A stretch of 42,672 nucleotides of DNA, taken from Nostocoides japonicum T1-X7 (GTDB lineage: Bacteria > Actinomycetota > Actinomycetes > Actinomycetales > Dermatophilaceae). Both the position numbers and the translations under genes were made by a program. A model generated the notes under the pieces. It made no database searches. It worked only from the letters and a program-made list of their open reading frames with translations, and was not told the origin of the DNA. Below are positions 17,699 through 26,102 of this stretch, in pieces (within the stretch, counting starts at the first letter, position 1; each line of letters begins with the position of its first letter). The DNA lies in assembly GCF_001046855.1 (NCBI RefSeq), contig NZ_HF570958.1, positions 362,411 to 405,082 on the forward strand. The letters are read 5' to 3'.

Positions 17699-18100
17699 TC
17701 AGTCGTCCAAGGGGATCTCGCGGACCCCGCTGGGTGACACGGCGAACAGCGCGGGACCGCCCTCGACGGCGCGGTTCCAGATGGCGGATTGGTTCGCGAT
17801 GAAGAGGTCGGCCATCTGGCGACCGGACAGGTTGCCGGAGGTCAGGTAGAAGGCGCGGACACCGTGACCGATGACAGCGGCGCGCTCCGCCGGCCGATAG
17901 CGGATCCGTTCGTCCTTCATCAATACTGGCCATCGGTGGCCGCCTGCAAGCTCCAGCCAGGTGACGTCTTCAACGGCCTGGTCGGCAGGGATCCCGTAGT
18001 GCTCGGCCAGTGTCACGAGATCCCAGCCGGCGTTGCGCAGCGCAACGGGAACCTGCTTCCGGCCCAGGCTCCTGTCGACGAAGAAGTGTGGGCCCGGCAT
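17699..18100 (-). CDS. VapC45-like PIN-domain toxin
   Basis: A 133-residue PIN-like protein. FFVDRSLGRKQVPVALRNAG (6-25) gives the first acidic residue D9. LAEHYGIPADQAVEDVTWLE (31-50) gives E44/D45, and WPVLMKDERIRYRP (57-70) gives D63. This layout (short, divergent PIN with a 'D-x-E..D' core and LTKD-like strand) matches the VapC45 class, for which M. tuberculosis Rv2019 is the reference as I recall. The predicted activity is Mg2+-dependent RNase toxicity. It starts 12 bp after the antitoxin stop, in the antitoxin-first order typical of TA operons. All acidic residues look intact, so it is probably functional. Confidence 0.8.
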   Translation of the reverse strand: MPGPHFFVDRSLGRKQVPVALRNAGWDLVTLAEHYGIPADQAVEDVTWLELAGGHRWPVLMKDERIRYRPAERAAVIGHGVRAFYLTSGNLSGRQMADLFIANQSAIWNRAVEGGPALFAVSPSGVREIPLDD

Positions 18101-18112
18101 CGGCGGTGGCGC

Positions 18113-18832
18113 TCAGTTCACGAGGACGGCCAGGGCGTCCTCAAGCTCCGCACGCGGGATGCCGTACTCCTCCGACACCACCTCGATGTCGCGCTCGGCC
18201 TTGAACAGGGAGACCGCGTCCTCCAGCCGCACACCGCCGCGCCGGAAGATCGGCTGGCCGAACGAGCGGCGTACATCGGCGACGAGCTGCGCCTTGCGGA
18301 AGCCGGGCAAGGGAACAGCGGTGGCGAAGCCGTCGGCGCCGAACGTAATCTGCTGCAGGTATCCGTCGACGACATCGTTGAAGACTCGCTGACCGTCCCT
18401 GACAACGACGAGTTCACGCACAGCGTCGGCTTCGTCGCCGCCGGTGCGTGCTGCGTAGTCGAACAGCACTTCGGCGCCATCGGTGAACAGTCGTTGGGAG
18501 GCGAGGGCATGGTGAATGTTCATCTCGGCCCCAAGGCGCTCCAGCGCTGGCCTGATCCGCTGGAGCGGCACGCCGGCCTTGCGGATAGCGGACAGCGCGT
18601 AGCCTTCAGCGAGCCCCACGAAGGGGATGTTCGGCCCGCGTGATCCCGCTCGCTCGACCGTGCTCAGGATCGGCGCACCGTCGACCTCGCGCCCCCCGAT
18701 CACGGCGTGGTAGCCCCGTGCCCAGTTCCTGAACGTGGACTCGGACAAGTCGAGGAAGCGCGCCGCCTCGGCCTGCGTGTAGAGGGGCGCGTGAAACTTA
18801 TCGACCGACGCCTCGGCCTGCAGAACGGTCAT
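18113..18832 (-). CDS. VapB45-like antitoxin (HTH plus DUF433-like C-terminus)
   Basis: A 239-residue DNA-binding antitoxin. APLYTQAEAARFLDLSESTF (16-35) is a MerR/excisionase-type HTH followed by RNWARGYH. The middle helical part includes LSTVERAGSRGPNIPFVGLA. The C-terminus FKAERDIEVVSEEYGIPRAE then LEDALAVL is DUF433-like, the part expected to wrap the toxin. Starting at ATG 18832 gives 239 residues, the size I recall for Rv2018. GGAGGTGG sits about 8 nt upstream; an in-frame ATG at 18880 is less likely. The HTH implies autorepression of the operon. Confidence 0.8.
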   Translation of the reverse strand: MTVLQAEASVDKFHAPLYTQAEAARFLDLSESTFRNWARGYHAVIGGREVDGAPILSTVERAGSRGPNIPFVGLAEGYALSAIRKAGVPLQRIRPALERLGAEMNIHHALASQRLFTDGAEVLFDYAARTGGDEADAVRELVVVRDGQRVFNDVVDGYLQQITFGADGFATAVPLPGFRKAQLVADVRRSFGQPIFRRGGVRLEDAVSLFKAERDIEVVSEEYGIPRAELEDALAVLVN

Positions 18833-18944
18833 CGCATCCACCTCCCATCGTCGTTCCGCCACCCAATCATGACGCATCATGTCTGGTCGTGAGGCTCGCT
18901 CTCGCTTCGGGGCCGAGCACGTCCGTGTCGCAGAGGATCGTCAG

Positions 18945-19228
18945 CGGTAGGTGCCCAAGCCGGGCTCTTCGGGGTACTTGTCGTAGTTGCGGGCAACGGC
19001 GGTGGGAAGGTCGTCGCGGTCGATCGCGCCTGTGGCACTGCCACAACTGTCACTTTGTGGTCGGTCATGACCTGCCAGCGGCGGTGCAGGCGCCGGTTGC
19101 CGCTGTCGCCGCGTTCGGCCGCCGCGCTCGGGGCGGCGGCCCACCGCTGGTGCATGGTCGTGCCGGGGGCGTAGCGGGGTTCGTGGTGCCAGGCGGACTC
19201 GATCAGCAGCCTGCGCACGTGGCTGTTG
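18945..19228 (-). pseudogene. IS110-family transposase C-terminal remnant
   Basis: Read leftwards: INSHVRRLLIESAWHHEPRY, APGTTMHQRWAAAPSAAAER, GDSGNRRLHRRWQVMTDHK. This is the conserved C-terminal region (transposase_20 plus tail) of IS110 enzymes: HVRRLL.E.AWHH.PRY..G..M..RW......A..RGD.GNRRLH.RW. The N-terminal DEDD domain and the active Ser region are missing, and the frame shifts after MTDHK. Its edge coincides with the start of the HTH gene on the other strand, so the IS or its deletion removed upstream sequence there. Confidence 0.65.
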
Positions 19229-19708
19229 ATCACCGGCCAGGCCGCGCAACTGCTCGGTTGCTCGCGCGAGCACGTCGTCGACCTGTGCGAGACCGGTGGC
19301 CTACCCTTCCTGACCGTTGGCACCCACCGGCGTGTTCGTCGCGAGGATGTGGAGGAGTTGCGGGAGCGCACGACGCGCACGAACCGTCCCGACCGTCGTA
19401 GCCGGTGGTTGAACATTGCGGTGGCCGGCGAGTTGGCGCGCGATCCTGAAATAGTGCTGCGCCGTGCGCGCGCCAACCTTGAGCTCCTGCAGGCCGAGCA
19501 CCCAGGCGGGCGTGGTGCGATGTGGCTGCAGGAGTGGGAGAGACTGCTCGACGGGCCGGTCGAGGACGTGCTCGACCTCCTCACCTCGCAGACGCCACAC
19601 GCTCAGGAGCTGCGAGCGAACTCGCCGTTGGCAGGCGTGCTTAGCAGCGCAGACCGCGACAAGGCGCTCCACGCGTTCTACACGCACCGGACGCCCCGGG
19701 CCTCGTGA
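19226..19708 (+). CDS. Excisionase-type HTH protein, putative antitoxin of the nucleotidyltransferase pair
   Basis: A frame of 160 codons opening at TTG 19226. GQAAQLLGCSREHVVDLCET (about 4-23) and LPFLTVGTHRRVRREDVEEL (about 26-45) form a complete MerR/excisionase HTH plus wing. The remainder is helical, with RSRWLNIAVAGELARDPEIV and WLQEWERLLDGPVEDVLDLL. It overlaps the DUF6036 nucleotidyltransferase gene by 4 bp (GTGA), the usual arrangement of a DNA-binding antitoxin and nucleotidyltransferase toxin. The N-terminus may have lost a few residues, because an IS110 remnant abuts the first codon and there is no ribosome-binding site. With its toxin partner frameshifted it may persist as an orphan. 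Confidence 0.65.
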   Translation: MITGQAAQLLGCSREHVVDLCETGGLPFLTVGTHRRVRREDVEELRERTTRTNRPDRRSRWLNIAVAGELARDPEIVLRRARANLELLQAEHPGGRGAMWLQEWERLLDGPVEDVLDLLTSQTPHAQELRANSPLAGVLSSADRDKALHAFYTHRTPRAS

Positions 19709-20407
19709 AGCGCGAGCAGTTGGCGCACATTCTGCGCGCGGCCGCGAATGTTGCCCACGACGATCACGTCATCGTGGTGAGCAGCCAAGCGATCCTCGGC
19801 AGTTTCGACGAAGACGAGCTGCCCGAGCCGGCGCACGCCTCGATCGAGGCGGACGTCTTCTTCGCCGAGGACACGGATCTGACGAAGTCGGACATGGTCG
19901 ACGGTGCGTTGGGTGAGGACTCGCCGTTCCAGGAGATGTATGGCTACTACGCCCAAGGTGTCGACGCCACCACGGCGATCTTGCCGAGGGGTGGCGGGAC
20001 CGGCTGGTGCGCCTCGCCCCGGTCGCCGCACATGGCGCCATGGCCTGTGCCTCGAACCCCAAGATCTGGTCCCTTCCAGACTCGTCGCCGGGCGCATGAA
20101 GGATCTCGAGTTCGTGTCGTCTCCGCTCGACGCCGGCCTGGTACGCATCGGCGTCTTGCGTGACCGTGTCGGCCTGCTGCCGGTGGGTCCGGTACGCATC
20201 CGGCAGATCACCGAGTGGCTGAACGCTTTGGGCGCTGCGCCGTCAGCGCCAGTAGCCGACACTGAGGCCAAGGCCGGGCAGTCCTCCGCCATTCCTCGTG
20301 GCAATGCACTAGCCGGACCGGCGTGTGTCCGGTGGGCCACGACCAGAACCGGTTGTCCGTGGCGAATCTGTGGCGAAGTTGCGATTTGGGCGCATCGTCG
20401 CGGGTGA
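19705..20407 (+). pseudogene. DUF6036-type nucleotidyltransferase (putative toxin), two frameshifts
   Basis: The GTG-initiated frame reads MKREQLAHILRAAANVAHDD, IVVSSQAILGSFDEDELPEP, SIEADVFF.ED and GYYAQGVDATTAILP. This is the nucleotidyltransferase core of DUF6036 proteins; the family GSQA motif appears as SSQA, with D..E.D acids retained. Near 19985 the homology moves to another frame (WRDRLVRLAP) and near 20045 to a third (LCLEPQDLVPSRLVAGRMKD then LEFVSSPLDAGLVR). Two indels therefore break it. The third frame stays open to 20407, but family similarity ends around 20260. Its partner is the HTH gene overlapping upstream. Confidence 0.65.
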
Positions 20408-20457
20408 ACGGATCGCATACGTCAGTCTGCAAGTCCGTCGCGAACGCGTGCTGAGCC
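20325..20457. repeat. Dispersed ~134-bp repeat, copy A
   Basis: This segment aligns to 24229-24362 with about 80% identity and one gap by hand alignment. The last 31 bases (20427-20457) are identical to 24332-24362. It lies directly before the xis-int module, while copy B precedes the IS1380 transposase. Leftward peptides share AQHAFATDLQ, but I recognise no family. It may mark element boundaries or a duplicated chromosomal end. Confidence 0.6.
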
Positions 20458-20703
20458 AAGCGGCTTGATCGTCGACCCTCGCTGCGGAGTTCGATGCTTA
20501 CAGGGTCGCGAGGTGGCCATCGAGGACCGTCCCAGTCGAACGAGCGACGGGATCTGCCGACTCCTTCCCGTCGCAGCCACCACATGAGGCCGAGGACGCC
20601 GGAGGTCAAGTCTGTGGTCAGGACGGACAGTGCCCCCTCGGCGCCGTTTCCCCAAGTAGCACGGAAAACCACGGCGCAGCCGTCGTCACGAGGAGGGCAA
20701 CCC

Positions 20704-20904
20704 ATGTCGAGCACAACCCAACCGGAGGCACCCACCCTGCTGTCGGTGGACGAGGCAGCAGCGTGGTGCCGGATCAGCGTCGGGACGCTCAACCACCTGC
20801 GGATGCACGGCCGGTTCGCGCCGGCGGTGCGGATGGGCAAACTGCGCTACTGGCTCGCCGAGGACCTGACCGCCTGGATCGAGGCGCAGCGGGAGCAGCC
20901 GTGA
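20704..20904 (+). CDS. Excisionase-like small HTH protein
   Basis: A 66-residue winged-helix protein of the excisionase/AlpA type: LLSVDEAAAWCRISVGTLNH (about 14-33) is the helix-turn-helix and MGKLRYWLAEDLTAWIEAQ (about 44-62) the wing and final helix. Length and the GTGA overlap with the integrase gene match the xis-int modules of actinobacterial integrative elements such as pSAM2-like AICEs. The ATG has GAGGAGGG 7 nt upstream. It should bend attachment-site DNA and direct excision or control int expression; its partner integrase is broken. Confidence 0.82.
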   Translation: MSSTTQPEAPTLLSVDEAAAWCRISVGTLNHLRMHGRFAPAVRMGKLRYWLAEDLTAWIEAQREQP

Positions 20905-22010
20905 TCGTCCAGACGCCCGGTGGCCGGTACGGGGCGCGGGTCAAGTTCCGGGGTGTCGTGGTGGCCGATCGCACCTTCGATCGCCGGGCGGACGCCGTGC
21001 GGTGGGAGACCGAGCAGAAGCGGCTGCTGAACGAGGGCGACTACGTGCCGCCGTCGGCCGGGCGGATCACGGTCAAGGAGGTCGCCGAGGAGTACCGCGA
21101 GTCCCGCGAGGGTCAGGTCGCCGTCCGGTCGTGGGAGTCCGACGAGTCGGCGCTGCGGGTCCACATCGTCCCGGCTCTGGGCAAGCTCCCGGTCTCGTCG
21201 GTGACGCCGATGCAGATCGAGCGGTTCCTGACCGACCTGGCCACCCGCCGCTCGGTGCGGACGGCGGCGCGGGTCCGCACGACGCTGCGGGGTCTGTTCG
21301 CGTATGCGGTGAAGACCCGGAGCATCCGCCGCTCGCCCGCAGCGGGCGTTCGGCTTCCCCGTCCGGAGTCGCACACGGGCAAGGTCATCGAGTTCGAACC
21401 CTTCACCCTCCCGCTGCTCCTCGACGTCGTGGAGGCTCCGCGCGCGACCGCCGGCAAGTACGCCGACCTCACCCTGGTCCTGGGGCTGACCGGTGTCCGG
21501 ATGGGGGAGCTGCGCGGGCTCCGCGTCCGGGACGTCACCGACGTGCCCTACCCCGGGCTCGCCGTCAAGCGTTCCCTGCCGCAGTCCGCCCGCACTGGAC
21601 GGATCGTGGAGCGGGCCACGACCAAGAGCGGTCAGCGACGCGTCGTGCCGATGTCCAACCTGGTCCAGCCGGTCGTCGCGGCCTGGGTGGAAGGCAAGGA
21701 CCCCGAGGACCTGCTCTTCCCCTCCCCGGAGGGCGCCTACCTGCGCTCGAGCAACTGGCGCCGGATGACCCGCTGGGACTCACTGGCCTACTGGAATGCG
21801 ACCTTCCGGGCCCCTGGATCATCGTCTCCTCTGACGTTCAGCCGCAGGCGGAGTCCTCACGTTGCCGCCAGTCTGCGCATAGGTCTTGCTCGGGATTTCT
21901 TGCCTTGCCTAGTTGACGTCAAGCGAGCTGGTGCATTACCACCCGACGCACCAAAATGGCGGGAGGCGCGCCACTGGCACATCAAGAATCAGCCTCAGAA
22001 GGCTTGCTGA
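20901..22010 (+). pseudogene. Tyrosine-recombinase integrase, C-terminal catalytic region lost
   Basis: GTG 20901 opens an integrase with an AP2-like arm-binding N-terminus (YGARVKFRGVVVADRTFDRR), a SAM-like core-binding domain (ITVKEVAEEYRESREGQVAV ... TPMQIERFLTDLATRRSV) and the first part of the catalytic domain. LTGVRMGELRGLRVRDV supplies the first catalytic Arg. After LRSSNWRRMTRWD (around 21780) integrase similarity stops abruptly; the remaining 76 codons to 22010 are unrelated. The box II HxxR, H/W and catalytic Tyr are absent, so it cannot recombine. A matching C-terminal fragment (LGHSTAKLTLDTYGHLMG) lies at 32528-32713 in the same orientation. Confidence 0.8.
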
Positions 22011-22112
22011 CCTGACTCCCGAGGACTACGGTGGCGACGATCGCGAGATCGGGGGAGTGCGTCAGGTTCGTTCGCTAGAGCTTCTGGCACTCGATCGTTG
22101 GAGGGAGCCATC

Positions 22113-22718
22113 GTGAAGGTCGCGAAGCTGGGTCTAGCCGCGTTGTTGGCGGCAGTTGCAACAGTAACTCTCGCAGGGCCCGCTGAGGCATACGACGGGG
22201 GCGATGCCGCCGCGTACGCCGACACGTGGGCGCTCTCGTACAACAGTCACTACCTGAAGTTCGGTGACGACTGTACCAACTTTGTGTCGCAGTCCCTCCA
22301 CGCTGGCGGCAAGCCCTTCGTTGGTTACGGAACCTCACCGACGTCAGACTCCGTCTGGTGGCAAAACAAGAGCGCAAACGCGTGGAGTCATTCATGGACG
22401 GTGGCTTGGGACCTTTATCAGTATCTTGACTACCACGGCGGCGGCGGGACGTACGAGGGTAGCGCCCCCGGAACCTCGATCAATCCATATACACCATCTA
22501 GTGTCAAGACGGGGGACGCTCTGTTTTATGACTGGGGTCATGGCGAGGGCGTAAGTCACTCTGCTATTCAGGTCGGGATCGGTGGCGATCCCTCATCCGG
22601 CTACCAGGGTAACTACATCGATGAGCACACTTCCGGTCGCAAGCACGCCTTTTGGTCCCTATATCCGTACAATGCGTATCGCAGTACTACGACAATTTAT
22701 TTCTTGCACATACACTGA
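22113..22718 (+). CDS. Secreted amidase-domain (Amidase_6-like) protein
   Basis: A 201-residue exported protein. Residues 1-26 are a Sec signal peptide ending GPAEA. The mature part opens YDGGDAAAYADTWAL and has DDCTNFVSQSLHAGG with probable catalytic C54, then GDALFYDWGHGEGVSHSAIQ with the His partner. This is the NlpC/P60-like 'putative amidase domain' (PF12671 type). Such enzymes may cut peptidoglycan peptides or secreted peptides. GTG 22113 follows GGAGGGA. Base composition is visibly less GC-rich than the flanks and codon use is more relaxed (TTT, TAT, ACA), indicating acquired DNA. It sits just after the integrase breakpoint, inside the inserted segment. Confidence 0.82.
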   Translation: MKVAKLGLAALLAAVATVTLAGPAEAYDGGDAAAYADTWALSYNSHYLKFGDDCTNFVSQSLHAGGKPFVGYGTSPTSDSVWWQNKSANAWSHSWTVAWDLYQYLDYHGGGGTYEGSAPGTSINPYTPSSVKTGDALFYDWGHGEGVSHSAIQVGIGGDPSSGYQGNYIDEHTSGRKHAFWSLYPYNAYRSTTTIYFLHIH

Positions 22719-22779
22719 GTCCGATTAGCCCGGGCATAGGGTAATAGACGGTGAGGGCTTCCAGGGTGGAGAAGGTCAA

Positions 22780-23418
22780 ATGAAGCGATGGACTTGGCCA
22801 ACGGCCGTCGCCGTCGGTGTACTCGGAATCATGTTCCTGGTGTTTTGGCAGGGCCAGGTCCAGACGCCCCGAACGCGAACGGACGCTGCCTCAATTGAAC
22901 AGTCTGATCAGACAGGGGCCGTGAAGACCGCCTTCGCCAACGGCATGCAAGCGATGATGTCGGCCGGTACCCCGTCGACAGGGCAGCAGCACCGGATGTT
23001 GAGCCTTCGCAAGACCACGCTGTCGCGCTCGTCGCTGTCCCAGCCCGAGCTCACCACCTTGGAACAGACCGGACGGGTCGCTCTGGCCAAGTACTTCACG
23101 ACTCAAGAGATGTCAGACGCTCAGAAGTCCCTTATGGGGATGCTGGCCATGGATCGGGATCCCAATCAGATCAATCAGGGCGCTGGCGTGTCGAAGATTC
23201 GCTACCAGGACGTCACCGTTCGTGGGGACAACGCAAACATCGGGGCCGACGTCACTGCCTGGGCCAAGTCGCTCGTTCGGCAATCGCCTCAGGGTAGCTG
23301 GCTCGCCACTGCACCCGTTAGCACCATGCACTTCACAGCCACTCTAGTCCGACAGCCGAGCGGCCAGTGGCAGATCTCGTCTCTCTTCGGAGCGTTTGCC
23401 CCGGGCGAGGGACCCTGA
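22780..23418 (+). CDS. Membrane-anchored protein of unknown function
   Basis: A 212-residue protein with one N-terminal signal-anchor helix (residues about 8-24, TAVAVGVLGIMFLVFW). The extracytoplasmic remainder is polar and ends in beta-strands such as IRYQDVTVRGDNANIGADVT, TMHFTATLVR and GQWQISSLFGAF. The strand pattern resembles NTF2/Mce-associated folds, but I cannot name a family. GGAGAAGG provides a ribosome-binding site 8-9 nt before ATG 22780. It follows the amidase by 61 bp in the same direction and shares its lower GC, so the two likely belong to one cargo operon. Confidence 0.7.
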   Translation: MKRWTWPTAVAVGVLGIMFLVFWQGQVQTPRTRTDAASIEQSDQTGAVKTAFANGMQAMMSAGTPSTGQQHRMLSLRKTTLSRSSLSQPELTTLEQTGRVALAKYFTTQEMSDAQKSLMGMLAMDRDPNQINQGAGVSKIRYQDVTVRGDNANIGADVTAWAKSLVRQSPQGSWLATAPVSTMHFTATLVRQPSGQWQISSLFGAFAPGEGP

Positions 23419-23480
23419 GTCGTACGCTATGAGCCATCCGCCGCTGATACGCAGCGGCGCACCTGCCAAAGAGGTGCGAC

Positions 23481-23834
23481 ATGTCAGACGCTCGTGATCA
23501 GGTGGGATTGTCGAAGGTCGCTCTCTTGAGCCTCGCCTGTGCAGCGTTGGTCGTGATCGGTCTTGTAATCTGGGGCAAGCACACGGTCGCCGCAGACGGC
23601 AGCATCTGCGGCTCCGCCTGGCACTTCTGGGTCATGCGCCGAGGCACGAGCGGCGGTCAAGTAACACCGTCAGAACAAGAAGCGATTGCGCATGCGTGTC
23701 GAGTGGCGAGTCGAGGATCGTTCCTGACCGGAGCAGCGTTGGTCGCCAGCGGGCTCGTGGCGGGAGCATTCGCTCTGCGAGCAGCCCTCGGTGGCCGCTC
23801 TATGGATACCCAGGAAACGTCTGAGATCTATTGA
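23481..23834 (+). CDS. Small two-helix membrane protein of unknown function
   Basis: A 117-residue protein with two hydrophobic helices: LLSLACAALVVIGLVIWG (about 14-31) and FLTGAALVASGLVAGAFALR (about 80-99). The extracytoplasmic loop carries two Cys residues (SICGSAW and HACRVAS) that could form a disulfide. ATG 23481 has AAAGAGGTG upstream. It is the third gene of the exported/membrane trio and may assist the amidase or the anchored protein; no family is recognised. Confidence 0.65.
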   Translation: MSDARDQVGLSKVALLSLACAALVVIGLVIWGKHTVAADGSICGSAWHFWVMRRGTSGGQVTPSEQEAIAHACRVASRGSFLTGAALVASGLVAGAFALRAALGGRSMDTQETSEIY

Positions 23835-23850
23835 GCCTGATACGCCGCGC

Positions 23851-24035
23851 AACGGTGCCGATGCCCTGGTGATCGCCTTGGCTTTGGCCGAGGGCGGCAG
23901 GGTCTTCACCCAAGAGAGACACCGTACAACAGCCAGAAGCCGCGCATCCCCGATGTCTGCGACGCCATGGACCTTGCGTGGAGGAGGCTCCCCAAGTTCG
24001 TCAATGATCAAGGTCGGACGTTTGGTGTCAGATGA
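23851..24035 (+). pseudogene. C-terminal remnant of a DUF4411 PIN-like toxin
   Basis: The first frame reads NGADALVIALALAEGGRVFT then QERH. After a frameshift near 23921 the homology continues as NSQKPRIPDVCDAMDLAWRR then LPKFVNDQGRTF to a TGA at 24033. DUF4411 toxins end with ADP.VVA.A...G..VVT.E....KIPDVC...G......L......GW.F, which both halves match. The N-terminal catalytic half is missing. Confidence 0.6.
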
Positions 24036-24228
24036 CGCTCCAGGGCATTTCAAGCCGCCTCATGCCATTAGTCCTTTCCCGCGCGGACGACGCCCGAAGG
24101 ACCCCTAAACAATCCGCGGTCCCTAACCGGTTGAGTGACCCCGAGGGGGATAAATCCTAATTCGACGACGATGATGACTTCGTGTTGTTCCCAGACGTCG
24201 TCCCAGTTGAGTTCGGTGATGGCGACCC

Positions 24229-24362
24229 GTGTCCGGCCGATCGCGACCAGCACCGGTTGTTCGTGGCGAATCCGTGGCGGAGTTCGCAATCCTGGCGCAT
24301 TGTCGCCGGTGAGTGCGTTGCGCACGTCGGGCTGCAAGTCCGTCGCGAACGCGTGCTGAGCC
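24229..24362. repeat. Dispersed ~134-bp repeat, copy B
   Basis: Partner of 20325-20457 (about 80% identity; final 31 bases identical). It precedes the IS1380-like transposase by about 118 bp, so it could be chromosomal sequence flanking the IS rather than part of it. The shared end point suggests a common recombination boundary. Confidence 0.6.
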
Positions 24363-24479
24363 CTGGTCCACCGGCCCGGTTGGTGATGGGCGAGTCGTGG
24401 TGCGCGGATGCCCCTGTGGGGCGGGAGGATTGGACTTGCGACAGTTCGATCCGCACCGCACCGAGGGGTCATCCGACAG

Positions 24480-25862
24480 ATGCAAGCATCGCATAAGGTT
24501 TCCGCGGTTTTCGACAACCCGAACCTGATGGGCTCGGCCGGGCTGGTCCCGGTGATGCGCTTGGCCGGGCGGGCCGGCCTGGGCGACCTGCTGAGCGAGC
24601 ATGTGAGCGTGGACTGCCCGAACGCGGCGGCCAAGGCCGGGTGCGTGGTGGCCGGGATGCTCGCCGGCGCCGACTCCATCGACGACCTGGACGTGCTGCG
24701 CCACGGCGCGACCCGGCGGGTGTTCACCGGGGTCCGCGCCCCCTCCACGCTGGGCACGTTCCTGCGGTCGTTCACCTTCGGGCATGTGCGGCAGCTGGAC
24801 GCGGTCGCCTCCCGAGTCCTGGCCCGGCTGGCCGCGGCGGTCCCGCGGCTGCTGGACGGGGCCACCGAGCCTGAGGGGATGGCGTTCATGGACATCGACG
24901 ACACCATCCGGGAGGTCCACGGCTACGCCGAGCAGGGCGTCGCCTACGGCTACTCCGGCGTCAAAGGCGTCAATGCCCAGGTCGCCGCGTTGTCCACCCC
25001 GGTCTGCGCGCCGGTGCTGACCGGGACCCGGCTGCGTAAGGGCAACACCATCTGCGGTCACGGCGCCGACAAGCTGGCCGCCGAGTCCATCGCCGGCGCC
25101 CGCCGCGCCGGTGTCACCGCCCAGATCATGATCCGTACCGACTCCTGCTACTACCGCCAGGACCTGGTGGGCGCCGTCATCCGCGCCGGCGCATGGTTCT
25201 CGGTCACCGCCCGGATGGACCCCGCCGTCACCAAGGCCATCGCCGCCAGAGACGCCGACGCCTGGACCCCCATCAGCTACCCCGAGGCGGTGTGGGAGCC
25301 CGACCCCGACCACCCCAAGGGCGGGTGCTGGATCAGCGACGCCGAAGTCGCCCAGACCCCGTTCACCGCCTTCACCTCCCACCCTACCCGCCGGCAGGTC
25401 ACCTGCCGGCTGGTCGTGCGCCGCGTCAAACGCCGGGGCCCCAAAGCCACCGAAGGGCAAGGGCAGCCGGAGCTGTTCACGACCTGGCGTCACCACGGGT
25501 TCATCACCAACTCCACCCTGTGCACCATCGACGCCGACCGCACCCACCGCGGCCCACGCCATCATCGAGCAGGTCATCGCCGAGATCAAGAACGGGCCCC
25601 TGCCACGCCCCGTCCGGGTCGTTCACCGCCAACGCCGCCTGGCTCGCCTTCGCCGCCCTCGCCGTCAACCTGCTGCGCGCCGCCGGCGTCGCCGCCTCCG
25701 CCCGGCACGCCACAGCCCGCTGGGCCACCTGCGCACCCACCTGATCGCCGTACCCGCCCGGGTCGCCACCTCCGCCCGACGCCTCACCCTGCACCTATCC
25801 CGCGACTGGCCCTGGACCAACGCCTGGGCCCCCTATGGGACACCGCTACCGCGACCACCTGA
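24480..25862 (+). pseudogene. IS1380-family transposase, multiply frameshifted
   Basis: The frame from ATG 24480 reads VSAVFDNPNLMGSAGLVPVM, GMLAGADSIDDLDVLRHG and MAFMDIDDTIREVHGYAEQG (DDE-site region), then YGYSGVKGVNAQVAAL and MIRTDSCYYRQDLVGAVIRA (second Asp). This is the conserved layout of actinobacterial IS1380 transposases. Similarity then jumps frames near 25548 (AHAIIEQVIAEIKNGPLP, containing the last Glu), near 25600 (HAPSGSFTANAAWLAFAALA) and near 25725 (LRTHLIAVPARVATSARRLT). At least three indels make it inactive. I could not identify terminal inverted repeats by eye. Confidence 0.75.
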
Positions 25863-26060
25863 GACACATTCCACCCGACCCCGAGGAAACACCCCGTGGA
25901 AGAGCCGGACAGACCGGCGGGTCCCCCACGCCCAGAACCCGGACCCGAAGAATCCTGACGAGAAATCGTCAACCAAACCCCGCCGAATCACCGGGCGGTT
26001 GAGTCGGCCTGGGGCGCGGTGTCGGGATTGCTCCCGGTCCGTTTCCCCAGGCCGCTCGTC

Positions 26061-26094
26061 GAACCCGGAGTGCGACTTTCACCGCACCGGGCTC
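26061..26094 (-). ncRNA. Group II intron domain V
   Basis: On the minus strand these 34 nt start GAGCCCGGTGCGGTGAAAGT and end ACTCCGGGTTC. They fold into the universal domain V hairpin (GAGCC..., GAAA-type tetraloop, ...GGTTC) and match the bacterial consensus closely. They lie 9 nt after the stop of the intron-encoded protein, as expected. A GC-rich stem compatible with domain VI (GGCCTGGGG pairing with CCCCAGGCC) follows towards 26000, so the intron 3' end is probably near 26000-26010. Confidence 0.82.
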
Positions 26095-26102
26095 TCCACA
26101 GT

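Noticed and set aside
24380..25980. Defining exact ends of the IS1380 element
   Set aside because: I could not find convincing terminal inverted repeats or target duplication by eye on either side of the broken transposase.
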